DNA of 5,669 bases from Fischerella sp. (GTDB lineage: Bacteria; Cyanobacteriota; Cyanobacteriia; Cyanobacteriales; Nostocaceae): positions 1 to 5,669 of the forward strand of contig JANZYY010000363.1 in assembly GCA_026419705.1 (NCBI GenBank), given 5' to 3'. The notes below the pieces were generated by a model. It ran no database searches. It saw nothing but the letters and a program-made list of their open reading frames with translations, and was not told the origin of the DNA. A program made the translations under genes and the position numbers. Each line of letters starts with the position of its first letter. Position 1 is the first letter of the stretch. Positions 1-5,100 of this stretch are shown one piece after another.

Positions 1-19
1 AGATGTGTATAAGAGAAAG
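1..19 (+). other. Sequencing adaptor (Tn5 mosaic end), not genomic
   Basis: The first 16 bases are identical to the Nextera/Tn5 mosaic end AGATGTGTATAAGAGACAG, and 18 of 19 positions match (A instead of C at position 17). Together with the perfect reverse complement at the other end of the window, this marks the contig edges as untrimmed library adaptor. Genomic sequence begins somewhere between 17 and 20. Confidence 0.93.
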
Positions 20-30
20 GGTGAAAAGTA

Positions 31-1560
31 ATGAATGAAGCAGACACCCCAAATATTGGATCTTTTGTTAAACCCCCAAATTCTGCTGATGCGCCCCAAC
101 CGCAACAGACAAATTGTCCCTTTGATTCTGTTGTACCTGTGCAAAATAGAACAATTTCTCAATTACCGTTATTGGCACCAGCAGCAGATAAACAGTGTCA
201 GGACTCAGTGATCGAAACTAATCAACAAACAGAGATAATAAGTCACTCTGAATGTGTACAGCAGTTAAATGAACGACAGGTAGATGAGTCAGAACCTGAG
301 TTAGATTGGGTTGCGGAGCCTGAGAACGAAAAAGAAGCACTGATTAACTCTGAATTTAAAAAACTACTGGCATTAAATGAAGAATTACGTTCTGCCAACA
401 ATGCTTTATACGAACAAGTAGAAGAGTTAAAAGCAGCCCTTGGTGAGTCAGAAGGAGCTTTGCAGTGGCAGAAAAAGCGCTGCACTGTTACTGAGACAAT
501 GCTCAACCAGCAAGCTCAGGAACTTACCGCCGCTCAAGAGCAAATCAAATCACTATTCCAGCAGTTGGAAACGGCGCTCTCTACAGTTCAAACTCAGGAA
601 ACTGTTATTGAAAACTATAAATCACAGCTAGAAATTAACCAACAGCGTCTTGCCTTGTTAGAGCGAGAATGTGCTTTAATTCAAACTAAGTACAACGAAC
701 AATCCTACCAGCTATTGCAATTAGAAAACGCCTGTCGAGAATTACGTACTCGGCTGATGCGGCAACAACGTCAGACTTTACAATTTAAAGCAGCTCTAGA
801 AAAATGTCTGGAAACACCTGTTCCTAGCTACGATTCCCAGGATAATGCTGCTAATTCAAATGACACAGGTAGCAGACCACAAAGAAGTTTCAGCCGAACA
901 AGTTCCGTGTTTCCGAATCGACAACCGATTCGACCTTGGTGCTTAGAGCAAGAATCCTTTGAGCATAATGCAAATACTTTTAGACAAGAAAACCCCACCC
1001 CAACTCAATCATTTTCTGAGAATATCTCAGCCCAAGAAAGTCTGCCAAATTTAAAGCAACCAGCTGCCAAGTCAGAAATTGATGATTCAATTAGATCACA
1101 AAAAATTTCATTTTCAGAGTCGTCTAGTTTGGATGAACAAGTAGATAGCTTGATTCAATCGTTTTTTGCTACTCAAGCGACATCTGCATCACCACCACCT
1201 CCTGCTGAAAAAGATATAGAAAATATAGAAAATATGGAGGATGTAGAAGAGAACGATGAAACTGTTACGCCTGTGCTGGAAACTGTCGCAACCTCCCTTG
1301 AAAGCAATGAGGAGAAACCAGTGACTGCTATTTCACCCAGCCGTGACACAGATCCTGAAGAAAATGAGGATTACTGGTTAGAAACCTCACTATTATCACC
1401 CCAGGAATTACCAGGAACTGCTTCGCTTCAGAATTCATGCAATGACAGCACTAACAAACCCAACTCTCCTTCACCACTACTCTATCCTGAACGTCCACCC
1501 AAAAGGCGAAAAACTTTGGCATCTGTAGAACTGCCGAATTTTCGCCCAAATACTCAATAG
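31..1560 (+). CDS. Coiled-coil protein of unknown function with disordered C-terminal half (509 aa)
   Basis: I do not recognise a named family. Residues 1-95 are polar, rich in Q, P and S. Residues about 96-262 are almost continuous heptad-like helix (EELRSANNALYEQVEELKAA and onwards), rich in E, Q, L and K with few G or P, so a long coiled coil is expected. Residues 265-480 look disordered and acidic, with a PPPP run (388-391), a micro-repeat IENIENMEDVEEN (397-409) and a short amphipathic segment LDEQVDSLIQSFFATQ (368-383). The tail (484-509) contains a compact LYPERPPKRRKTLASVELPNF motif, mixed basic and hydrophobic, that could be a docking motif. There is no signal peptide or membrane segment, so it is probably cytoplasmic; a scaffold role is only an inference. 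The start is supported by an in-frame TGA at 22-24 and an AAGGG ribosome site 9 nt before the ATG. The stop codon lies inside a heptamer repeat array. The gene appears complete, but its promoter is beyond the contig end. Confidence 0.85.
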   Translation: MNEADTPNIGSFVKPPNSADAPQPQQTNCPFDSVVPVQNRTISQLPLLAPAADKQCQDSVIETNQQTEIISHSECVQQLNERQVDESEPELDWVAEPENEKEALINSEFKKLLALNEELRSANNALYEQVEELKAALGESEGALQWQKKRCTVTETMLNQQAQELTAAQEQIKSLFQQLETALSTVQTQETVIENYKSQLEINQQRLALLERECALIQTKYNEQSYQLLQLENACRELRTRLMRQQRQTLQFKAALEKCLETPVPSYDSQDNAANSNDTGSRPQRSFSRTSSVFPNRQPIRPWCLEQESFEHNANTFRQENPTPTQSFSENISAQESLPNLKQPAAKSEIDDSIRSQKISFSESSSLDEQVDSLIQSFFATQATSASPPPPAEKDIENIENMEDVEENDETVTPVLETVATSLESNEEKPVTAISPSRDTDPEENEDYWLETSLLSPQELPGTASLQNSCNDSTNKPNSPSPLLYPERPPKRRKTLASVELPNFRPNTQ

Positions 1561-1588
1561 TCGATAGTCACTAGTCATTGGTCATGAG
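1554..1588 (+). repeat. Heptameric tandem repeat array (TCATTAG-like, 5 units) spanning a stop codon
   Basis: Five consecutive 7-bp units: TCAATAG, TCGATAG, TCACTAG, TCATTGG, TCATGAG. The first unit supplies part of the last coding triplets and the TAG stop of the upstream coiled-coil gene. This fits the short tandemly repeated repetitive sequences known from heterocystous cyanobacteria. The units are diverged, so the array is old or imperfectly copied. Confidence 0.75.
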
Positions 1589-1613
1589 TAAAAGCAACTT
1601 TTGACTATTTTTG
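1581..1613 (+). terminator. Possible weak intrinsic terminator of the coiled-coil gene
   Basis: AAAAG-CAA-CTTTT (1590-1602) can fold into a 5-bp stem, with GTCA (1581-1584) and TGAC (1602-1605) as alternative flanking arms, followed by a TATTTTT run at 1606-1612. It sits 20 to 50 nt past the stop. The stem is AT-rich and short, so termination here is only a possibility. Confidence 0.25.
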
Positions 1614-1623
1614 ACCGAAGAAA

Positions 1624-1654
1624 GGCAGAAGGCAGAGGGCAGGGGGCAGAAGGC
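1624..1654. repeat. Heptameric tandem repeat array (GGCAGAA-like, 4.4 units)
   Basis: Units in register: GGCAGAA, GGCAGAG, GGCAGGG, GGCAGAA, then GGC. The GGCAG core is invariant and only the last two bases vary. An inverted relative, TCTGCCTTCT, occurs at 1818-1827, and GGCAGCGGG recurs at 1859-1867. It is a typical cyanobacterial intergenic short tandem repeat. Confidence 0.85.
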
Positions 1655-1762
1655 TTAAGTAAAATTTCATACCTTTTTTAGTCCAATGCATTATGCCCGA
1701 AAGGTTTCAAGCCCCCAAATTTATTTGTGGAGAAGATCGTGAGATATAAAGCATCATTGTTA

Positions 1763-1844
1763 GAAACCCCTAAATTTTATGGGGTACCCTTCAGCTCCCG
1801 CTGCCTACGTACTTCTTTCTGCCTTCTCATTATGGACTTTTAAC
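1763..1844. repeat. Diverged dispersed unit, copy 1 (hairpin plus GCCTTCTCATTAT end)
   Basis: The unit starts with GAAACCCC and a small hairpin (ACCCC at 1766-1770 with GGGGT at 1781-1785 around an AT-rich loop). After about 35 bp it ends with GCCTTCTCATTAT..ACTTTT (1821-1841). The same order and spacing recur at 1956-2039, and the end blocks match at 19 of 21 positions. The middle parts are poorly conserved. Confidence 0.5.
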
Positions 1845-1885
1845 TATAGACCAAAAAAGGCAGCGGGCAAGTAGTTGCGAGGTTC

Positions 1886-1913
1886 TGAATGATGAATGCT
1901 GAATTAGGAATGC
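1886..1913. repeat. Heptameric tandem repeat array (TGAATGN-like, 4 units)
   Basis: Units in register: TGAATGA, TGAATGC, TGAATTA, GGAATGC. The block GATGAATGCTGAAT (1891-1904) is found again, exactly but inverted, at 4853-4866, so this repeat family is present in both spacers of the window. Confidence 0.7.
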
Positions 1914-1932
1914 GATTGGGCTGAACAATTCA

Positions 1933-2031
1933 TAATTCGAGAAGGCGTTCGAGCGTGGAAACCCTACTCCTGAAATTTATGGGGTTTCCATAAGTGCCTT
2001 TAGACGATCTTAATAAGCGCCTTCTCATTAT
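1933..2031. repeat. Nested inverted-repeat element overlapping the cruA 3' end (MITE-like)
   Basis: Outer arms GAGAAGGCG (1939-1947) and CGCCTTCTC (2018-2026) are perfectly inverted and extend, with a 2-base insertion, to TAAT/ATTA. Inner arms TGGAAACCC (1956-1964) and GGGTTTCCA (1982-1990) are also perfectly inverted. The whole element is about 100 bp, has no coding capacity of its own, and contains the cruA stop codon plus its last ten or so codons. The right-hand block is repeated at 1821-1841. A small non-autonomous mobile element, or a local duplication of the gene's 3' end, would both explain this. Confidence 0.5.
1956..1990 (-). terminator. Hairpin 10 nt downstream of the cruA stop
   Basis: A perfect 9-bp stem TGGAAACCC/GGGTTTCCA with a 17-nt loop follows the cruA stop codon on the minus strand. 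No T-run follows it in that direction, so it is not a standard intrinsic terminator. It may stabilise the 3' end of the transcript or simply be the core of the surrounding repeat element. Confidence 0.35.
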
Positions 2032-2039
2032 TAACTTTT
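1956..2039. repeat. Diverged dispersed unit, copy 2
   Basis: This is the counterpart of 1763-1844, about 195 bp further on: GAAACCC, an AAATTTATGGGGT hairpin arm, 33 bp, then GCCTTCTCATTATTAACTTTT (2019-2039). It overlaps the last 40 bp of cruA, whereas copy 1 is wholly intergenic. Confidence 0.5.
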
Positions 2040-4105
2040 TTTATTTCTGAGCATCTTTTGCCTGTAGTCAAGGCGTAATTAATTGCTAATAATTGTAAGT
2101 ACAATGGCGGATAGCGGTTTTCCAACCACTGACCGTTCCGATGCAGGAATTTTGGCAACCATCGACCCAGTAAAGCACTGACCGCACTATGGCGAATAAA
2201 GTCAAAATAGTTAGCTATCCAACGCAGCAAATCCTTAGCACCAGCGAGTTCCCAAATCCATAATAATAATGCTGGATTTTTCTTGGCTGCTTTCAATGCT
2301 AACCGATTAAAAGTCGCCAAATCGAATCTATCTTTAATAAAGTCATCTGCTACTTGTGGAGGTTCATCTACCAACAATCCGAAGAAGTTATTCAACATAG
2401 TATTGATGCGTTCTGGTGGTAGAAATTTGCCAGTAGGAACCATCATGCCTTTAGAAAACATCCAAGTTACGGCAATATTATTTTGGAAAGCACGAATTCG
2501 GTTTAAGTGGCGCAAACTTAGCAAGTCATGTTTGAGAGCAATATCTAAAAGAGTGGTAAGGCGTTCTAAATTGCGAACTAGAGAACCAAATCCCGTGAAA
2601 ACTAGGGGAGACTGGAGTGAAGCAGCATCACCGATAGCTATTAATCGATCAAATGCTACTGTGCGATCGCCACTTCCGACGCTAAAATGTCCGGGTATAT
2701 ATCCAAATGTCGGCTTTTTCCAGACTAGCTTGTCCATGTTGCAGCGCCGATACTCCGGCAAAATTGTGAAAAAGTCCTCATACATTTCCAACAATGAACC
2801 AGGATTCTGGGGATTAACTTCGTGATAATGAAACAAATAAATTGTCAATTCTTCATCTGCGCCAGGAAATAATTCCCAAATTAACTGTCGTCCTCGAGAA
2901 ATATCGCCGTGACTGTTGAGAACATCTCCATACTGAGCATCCCACACTCCCGGCTCAAATCCACGCTCAATCACCGCTCCTACTGTCGGACAGACACTGT
3001 CAAAAGCACGACCACCATTTAATTGCCATGCAATTGGTGAAGCTGTTCCCATCGCATCCACAAGCAATCGTCCGCTCACTTGCTTGTCAGTTTGATTGCT
3101 TAAATCTTTAACTGTAACAACAACTTCTGATGTATAAATATCTGCTTTCAGAAACTCGGTTTCATCCCAAATTTCACCACCTGCTGCTTGCAACTTTTGC
3201 CCACATAGTTGCAGCAGTTTTTCAGAATCCAACCCCAAATTTAGCACTGTTGGAGTATGCAAAACGGGTGCTCTTAGCTTTTGTGGAACATAAGCATCAA
3301 AAAATTTATTAAATCCATCTTTGTACTCCCGTGCAATAATTGATTCCACCTCTGCAGCTGTCAGCAAACCAAGGTTAATCAAACTTTGAATTTCATCGCG
3401 GGAAATATTCCACTCCCGGTTCATGCGTCCAAAAGGCAATCGTTCCACAAGTAGCACTTTATAGCCCAGCTTTGCCATCACAGCTGCGTGAATGACACCA
3501 AGTGCACCACCCACATAGATTAGGTCGTAGGTGGGGTGATGGGATGGTGGGGTGGTGGGGAGACTATTTTCTCTTATCCCCCCATCTCCCTTGTGAGAAA
3601 ACACCACCTGACGTGGCTTCTGGGGATTCTGCACGCCTTGACGCCAGCGTTGTTCCCACCAGTACACCCGCTTGAGGTCATACTCGCCGTTAGGCATTTT
3701 CTGAAAATACTTGACGGTGAGGGGATACTGGGGGGCTAATGCTTCAAAAATCGATTGCTTGGATAGGTCAATTGCTGGTGGTTCGGGATATTGATGGGGG
3801 AAGCGGCTTCTCAGACCAGCGGTGAGTGTTTTGAGAATTTGCTTTTCTCGCGGGAACGGTTGCTCTGACCAGCGAAACACTTTCAAATAAGTTGTTCGCT
3901 GTAGTGACCAAACAAAAACAGAAAGTTCAGCGGGTAAATTTTCCGGAATAAATGGTGGATTTAGTGTATTTTCAATCATTATCAGGCGAAAGCCATCTTT
4001 TGTCTGCACTTTTTTCCCGATTCCTGGTTCAAAATCAGCTTGCAACCATTTGCGTACTGCTGACGTATCGGGGGTGGGAATTTCTAAGTAAAGTATCTCT
4101 CTCAT
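2000..4105 (-). CDS. cruA: CruA-type lycopene cyclase, FAD-dependent (701 aa)
   Basis: Predicted to cyclise lycopene to gamma- and beta-carotene, using flavin without net redox change, probably at the thylakoid or cytoplasmic membrane. Residues 1-165 form the N-terminal extension typical of cyanobacterial CruA. Residues 192-221 are a Rossmann FAD-binding fold (YDLIYVGGALG, ending VLLVER), followed directly by the PFGRMNREWNISR signature (224-236) shared by CruA and its paralogue CruP; the IHAAVMAKLG and FGRMNREW wording favours CruA. The second FAD motif is RLIAIGDAASLQSP (487-500). The C-terminal part (about 605-650) is hydrophobic and Trp-rich, consistent with membrane association. Oddities: a low-complexity linker at 172-191 encoded by an octamer repeat, and a tail KRCSEIKKVNNEKALIKIV (683-701) encoded partly by intergenic-type repeat DNA. 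ATG 4105 is preceded by GGAG 13 nt upstream, rather distant. Activity of CruA has been shown in some cyanobacteria but the true cyclase in heterocystous strains is less settled, so the assignment rests on family resemblance recalled from memory. Confidence 0.85.
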   Translation of the reverse strand: MREILYLEIPTPDTSAVRKWLQADFEPGIGKKVQTKDGFRLIMIENTLNPPFIPENLPAELSVFVWSLQRTTYLKVFRWSEQPFPREKQILKTLTAGLRSRFPHQYPEPPAIDLSKQSIFEALAPQYPLTVKYFQKMPNGEYDLKRVYWWEQRWRQGVQNPQKPRQVVFSHKGDGGIRENSLPTTPPSHHPTYDLIYVGGALGVIHAAVMAKLGYKVLLVERLPFGRMNREWNISRDEIQSLINLGLLTAAEVESIIAREYKDGFNKFFDAYVPQKLRAPVLHTPTVLNLGLDSEKLLQLCGQKLQAAGGEIWDETEFLKADIYTSEVVVTVKDLSNQTDKQVSGRLLVDAMGTASPIAWQLNGGRAFDSVCPTVGAVIERGFEPGVWDAQYGDVLNSHGDISRGRQLIWELFPGADEELTIYLFHYHEVNPQNPGSLLEMYEDFFTILPEYRRCNMDKLVWKKPTFGYIPGHFSVGSGDRTVAFDRLIAIGDAASLQSPLVFTGFGSLVRNLERLTTLLDIALKHDLLSLRHLNRIRAFQNNIAVTWMFSKGMMVPTGKFLPPERINTMLNNFFGLLVDEPPQVADDFIKDRFDLATFNRLALKAAKKNPALLLWIWELAGAKDLLRWIANYFDFIRHSAVSALLGRWLPKFLHRNGQWLENRYPPLYLQLLAINYALTTGKRCSEIKKVNNEKALIKIV
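2663..2670. repeat. HIP1 octamer GCGATCGC
   Basis: Perfect highly iterated palindrome, here within the cruA coding region. HIP1 is strongly over-represented in most cyanobacterial chromosomes and supports the host assignment. Confidence 0.9.
3531..3562. repeat. Octameric G-rich tandem repeat inside cruA (4 units)
   Basis: Units in register: GTGGGGTG, ATGGGATG, GTGGGGTG, GTGGGGAG. On the coding (minus) strand they read in frame as roughly LPTTPPSHHPT, residues 182-192, just before the FAD-binding fold. A C-rich partner, CCCATCTCCC at 3581-3590, can pair with GATGGG (3538-3543). Because 8 is not a multiple of 3, each added or lost unit would shift the frame, so copy number here is constrained to changes of three units. 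Confidence 0.8.
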
Positions 4106-4263
4106 TTTTTTCCAATCTCCGAATCAATATATGCACTAAGACAGATTTGGAATAACGGTCATTTGCGGTAAAATCCGCCCTATCGCTTGATTAAAAATTC
4201 AATAAAGAAATTTTAAAAGTTTGTCAAATTTTTTGTTCATTGCTGTTTTGCTAAACTCACGCC
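4106..4263. promoter_or_regulatory. Divergent promoter region between cruA and the 77-aa gene
   Basis: This 158-bp AT-rich spacer separates two divergent starts, so both promoters should be here. Towards cruA, TATATT (minus strand, 4131-4126) is a reasonable -10 candidate but has no clear -35 box. Towards the 77-aa gene, TTGTCA (4221-4226) resembles a -35 box but no good -10 follows at 16-18 bp, and no Shine-Dalgarno sequence precedes its ATG. I see no clear operator palindrome. The box assignments are tentative; the presence of promoters follows from gene orientation. Confidence 0.5.
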
Positions 4264-4497
4264 ATGAATTATCCTATTCCAGACAACCCTCAAGAAATCA
4301 TAGCCTTACGGCAAAAGCCCGTTGATGAAGAACTAGTTGCTGCTGCGATCGCAGGTGTAATCAAAATTGTCCGTGCTCAAGGTCAATCCTTAGAAGAACT
4401 AACCGCTCAATTGCTAGCTGAAGATACCCTACTAGATAAACAGCAGCGACGCTGGCTTAGTCAAGTAGTTGCTCAAGCTTGGGAAAAATTTTCTTAG
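4264..4497 (+). CDS. Small soluble protein of unknown function (77 aa)
   Basis: I do not recognise a named family. The protein is compact, mostly helical in appearance and slightly acidic: a short N-terminal stretch (MNYPIPDNPQEII), then an Ala/Ile/Val-rich helix (residues 22-36), then QGQSLEELTAQLLAEDTLLD (38-57) and a final RRWLSQVVAQAWEKF helix (62-76). It has no Cys, no signal peptide and no membrane span. The ordered composition, a HIP1 site within the gene and normal codon use suggest a real gene rather than a chance frame. It is transcribed divergently from cruA with 158 bp between starts, so co-regulation is possible but unproven. There is no obvious ribosome site before the ATG, as is common in cyanobacteria. 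Confidence 0.75.
   Translation: MNYPIPDNPQEIIALRQKPVDEELVAAAIAGVIKIVRAQGQSLEELTAQLLAEDTLLDKQQRRWLSQVVAQAWEKFS
4345..4352. repeat. HIP1 octamer GCGATCGC
   Basis: Second perfect HIP1 palindrome, inside the 77-aa gene, encoding part of its Ala-rich helix. Confidence 0.9.
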
Positions 4498-4513
4498 ACT
4501 GTTGAATGGTTTA

Positions 4514-4541
4514 TTGTTAGTGGTTAGTAGTTAGTGGTCAA
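4514..4541. repeat. Heptameric tandem repeat array (TNGTTAG-like, 4 units)
   Basis: Units in register: TTGTTAG, TGGTTAG, TAGTTAG, TGGTCAA. The array begins 16 bp past the stop codon of the 77-aa gene. Its end folds with the next bases into GTTAGT (4530-4535) pairing with ACTAAC (4541-4546) around a 5-nt loop, which might contribute to transcript 3' end formation. Confidence 0.75.
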
Positions 4542-4556
4542 CTAACACGCAGCTAA

Positions 4557-4619
4557 CAAATTGCCAATCATCTGGTGTGGTGTGAGAGTATGAAGGTGTG
4601 GATCGAGATTGGCAATTTG
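4557..4619. repeat. Perfect 13-bp inverted repeat with 37-nt loop (hairpin element)
   Basis: CAAATTGCCAATC (4557-4569) is the exact reverse complement of GATTGGCAATTTG (4607-4619). A further TAAC (4554-4557) and GTTA (4623-4626) lie just outside. The loop is unusually rich in GTGTG motifs (GGTGTGGTGTGAGAG and GGTGTGG). No T-run follows on either strand, so it is not a standard terminator. It could be a non-coding RNA hairpin, a small mobile repeat or a transcript-end structure of the 77-aa gene. Confidence 0.7.
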
Positions 4620-4797
4620 CAGGTTAATAGTGTAAATAGCGCAGAAATGAGAAAGTTTAAGCTAGAGTTCTGGCACTAGAACGATCAATACTTAAGTTAC
4701 TGAAATTATCGAGATTTTGATGTAGACTAATTCAAGATTACGCTTCAAGATTTTCAAAAGTTTACATCATCAGACTCAAGGATTCTAAAATGTCTTA

Positions 4798-4887
4798 GGA
4801 CTTACGCACCATTCCTTACACAAGCCTACAGGAAGCAATGCCTAGAACATCGATTCAGCATTCATCAATTGTTGGTGCGGTAAGACC
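4798..4887. repeat. 90-bp element with imperfect terminal inverted repeats
   Basis: The left end GGACTTACGCACC (4798-4810) and the reverse complement of the right end GGTCTTACCGCACC (4887-4874) match at 12 positions with one substitution and one extra base. The interior lacks coding potential and includes a TGAATG-type block in inverted orientation (4853-4866). The size and ends suit a miniature non-autonomous element, but no target duplication is evident. Confidence 0.45.
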
Positions 4888-4888
4888 A

Positions 4889-5012
4889 GGTTTCCTCTTT
4901 GTGTCCCTTCGCTGCGCCCCCTTGGGCAAGCTTAGTGTCTTGGTGTTTCAAGAATTCTTTTTTCACCACATAGACGCGCAGCGGCTGACCGCGGGGTAGA
5001 AACTAAGAAACC
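4889..5012. repeat. Inverted-repeat region with two short GC-rich insert-like sequences
   Basis: The region is bounded by GGTTTC (4889-4894) and GAAACC (5007-5012). Inside, CGCTGCGC (4910-4917) pairs perfectly with GCGCAGCG (4976-4983), and TGGTG (4941-4945) with CACCA (4964-4968) around AAGAATTCTT. Two GC-rich blocks stand out from the AT-rich surroundings: one between two copies of GTGTC (4901-4905 and 4935-4939), the other between two copies of TAGA (4971-4974 and 4997-5000). They resemble in size and style the short dispersed repeats described from Nostoc, but I cannot match them to a catalogued family here. Confidence 0.5.
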
Positions 5013-5100
5013 AAGAAACATCCATTTCCAAGACTCGCACCTTGATAAGGGTAGACTAGGGAGAAAGGGGAAACAAGGGAGAAGTTCTTCTTTGTCTTCT

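Larger units (their letters stand above)
1561..1999. other. Gene-free spacer between convergent genes, filled with small repeats
   Basis: No credible coding sequence is seen. The spacer lies between the 3' ends of two convergent genes, so it should hold terminators rather than promoters. It contains three different heptamer arrays (1554-1588, 1624-1654, 1886-1913), two diverged copies of a unit of about 80 bp (1763-1844 and 1956-2039), a 9-bp inverted pair CCCGCTGCC/GGCAGCGGG (1797-1805 with 1859-1867, 53 bp between) and several small hairpins, including CAAAT-TT-ATTTG at 1716-1727. Confidence 0.8.
4498..5100. other. Gene-free spacer of about 600 bp between convergent genes
   Basis: No convincing coding frame is present on either strand. 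The first 120 bp hold a heptamer array and a strong hairpin. The stretch 4620-4790 is AT-rich and carries only weak symmetry: a GTTCT/AGAAC hairpin at 4667-4682, a doubled TTCAAGATT at 4731-4739 and 4744-4752, and TGATGTA/TACATCA at 4718-4724 and 4763-4769. From 4798 to 5012 there are several inverted-repeat elements. The last part (5058-5084) is a purine-rich degenerate repeat of AGGGAGA-like units. Both neighbouring genes end here, so promoters are not expected unless an RNA gene is hidden. Confidence 0.75.

Noticed and set aside
243..506. Minus-strand open frame of 87 codons inside the coiled-coil gene
   Set aside because: It lies wholly antisense to a well-supported coding region, is Ser/Phe/Cys-rich in the way expected from the complement of Glu/Lys codons, and has no start context.
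1700..1785. Ends of an IS200/IS605-type insertion sequence
   Set aside because: The small hairpins (1716-1727 and 1766-1785) recall such ends, but there is no tnpA or tnpB remnant and the stems are too short to support the assignment.
2283..2825. Plus-strand open frame of 180 codons opposite cruA
   Set aside because: It is antisense to the conserved FAD-domain region of CruA, its composition is rich in Arg, Ser and Lys as expected of a shadow frame, and no domain can be seen.
3536..3739. Plus-strand frame starting MMGWWGGG opposite cruA
   Set aside because: The start is produced by the G-rich octamer repeat and the rest is the complement of the CruA N-terminal extension.
2000..4105. CruP rather than CruA, or a geranylgeranyl reductase
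   Set aside because: The long N-terminal extension and the GALGVIHAAVMAKLG and PFGRMNREWNISR wording fit CruA better than CruP, and geranylgeranyl reductases are much shorter, near 400 residues.
4514..4619. CRISPR array
   Set aside because: The repeats are 7-bp tandem units without spacers, and the 13-bp arms are inverted rather than direct repeats; no cas gene is present.
4557..4619. Yfr1-type small RNA
   Set aside because: The minus-strand loop is C/A-rich and superficially similar, but the invariant ACTCCTCACAC core and the paired flanking stems are not present.
4590..4679. 29-codon plus-strand frame starting within the hairpin loop
   Set aside because: It is very short, overlaps the right arm of the inverted repeat, and has no ribosome site; a chance frame is the simpler reading.
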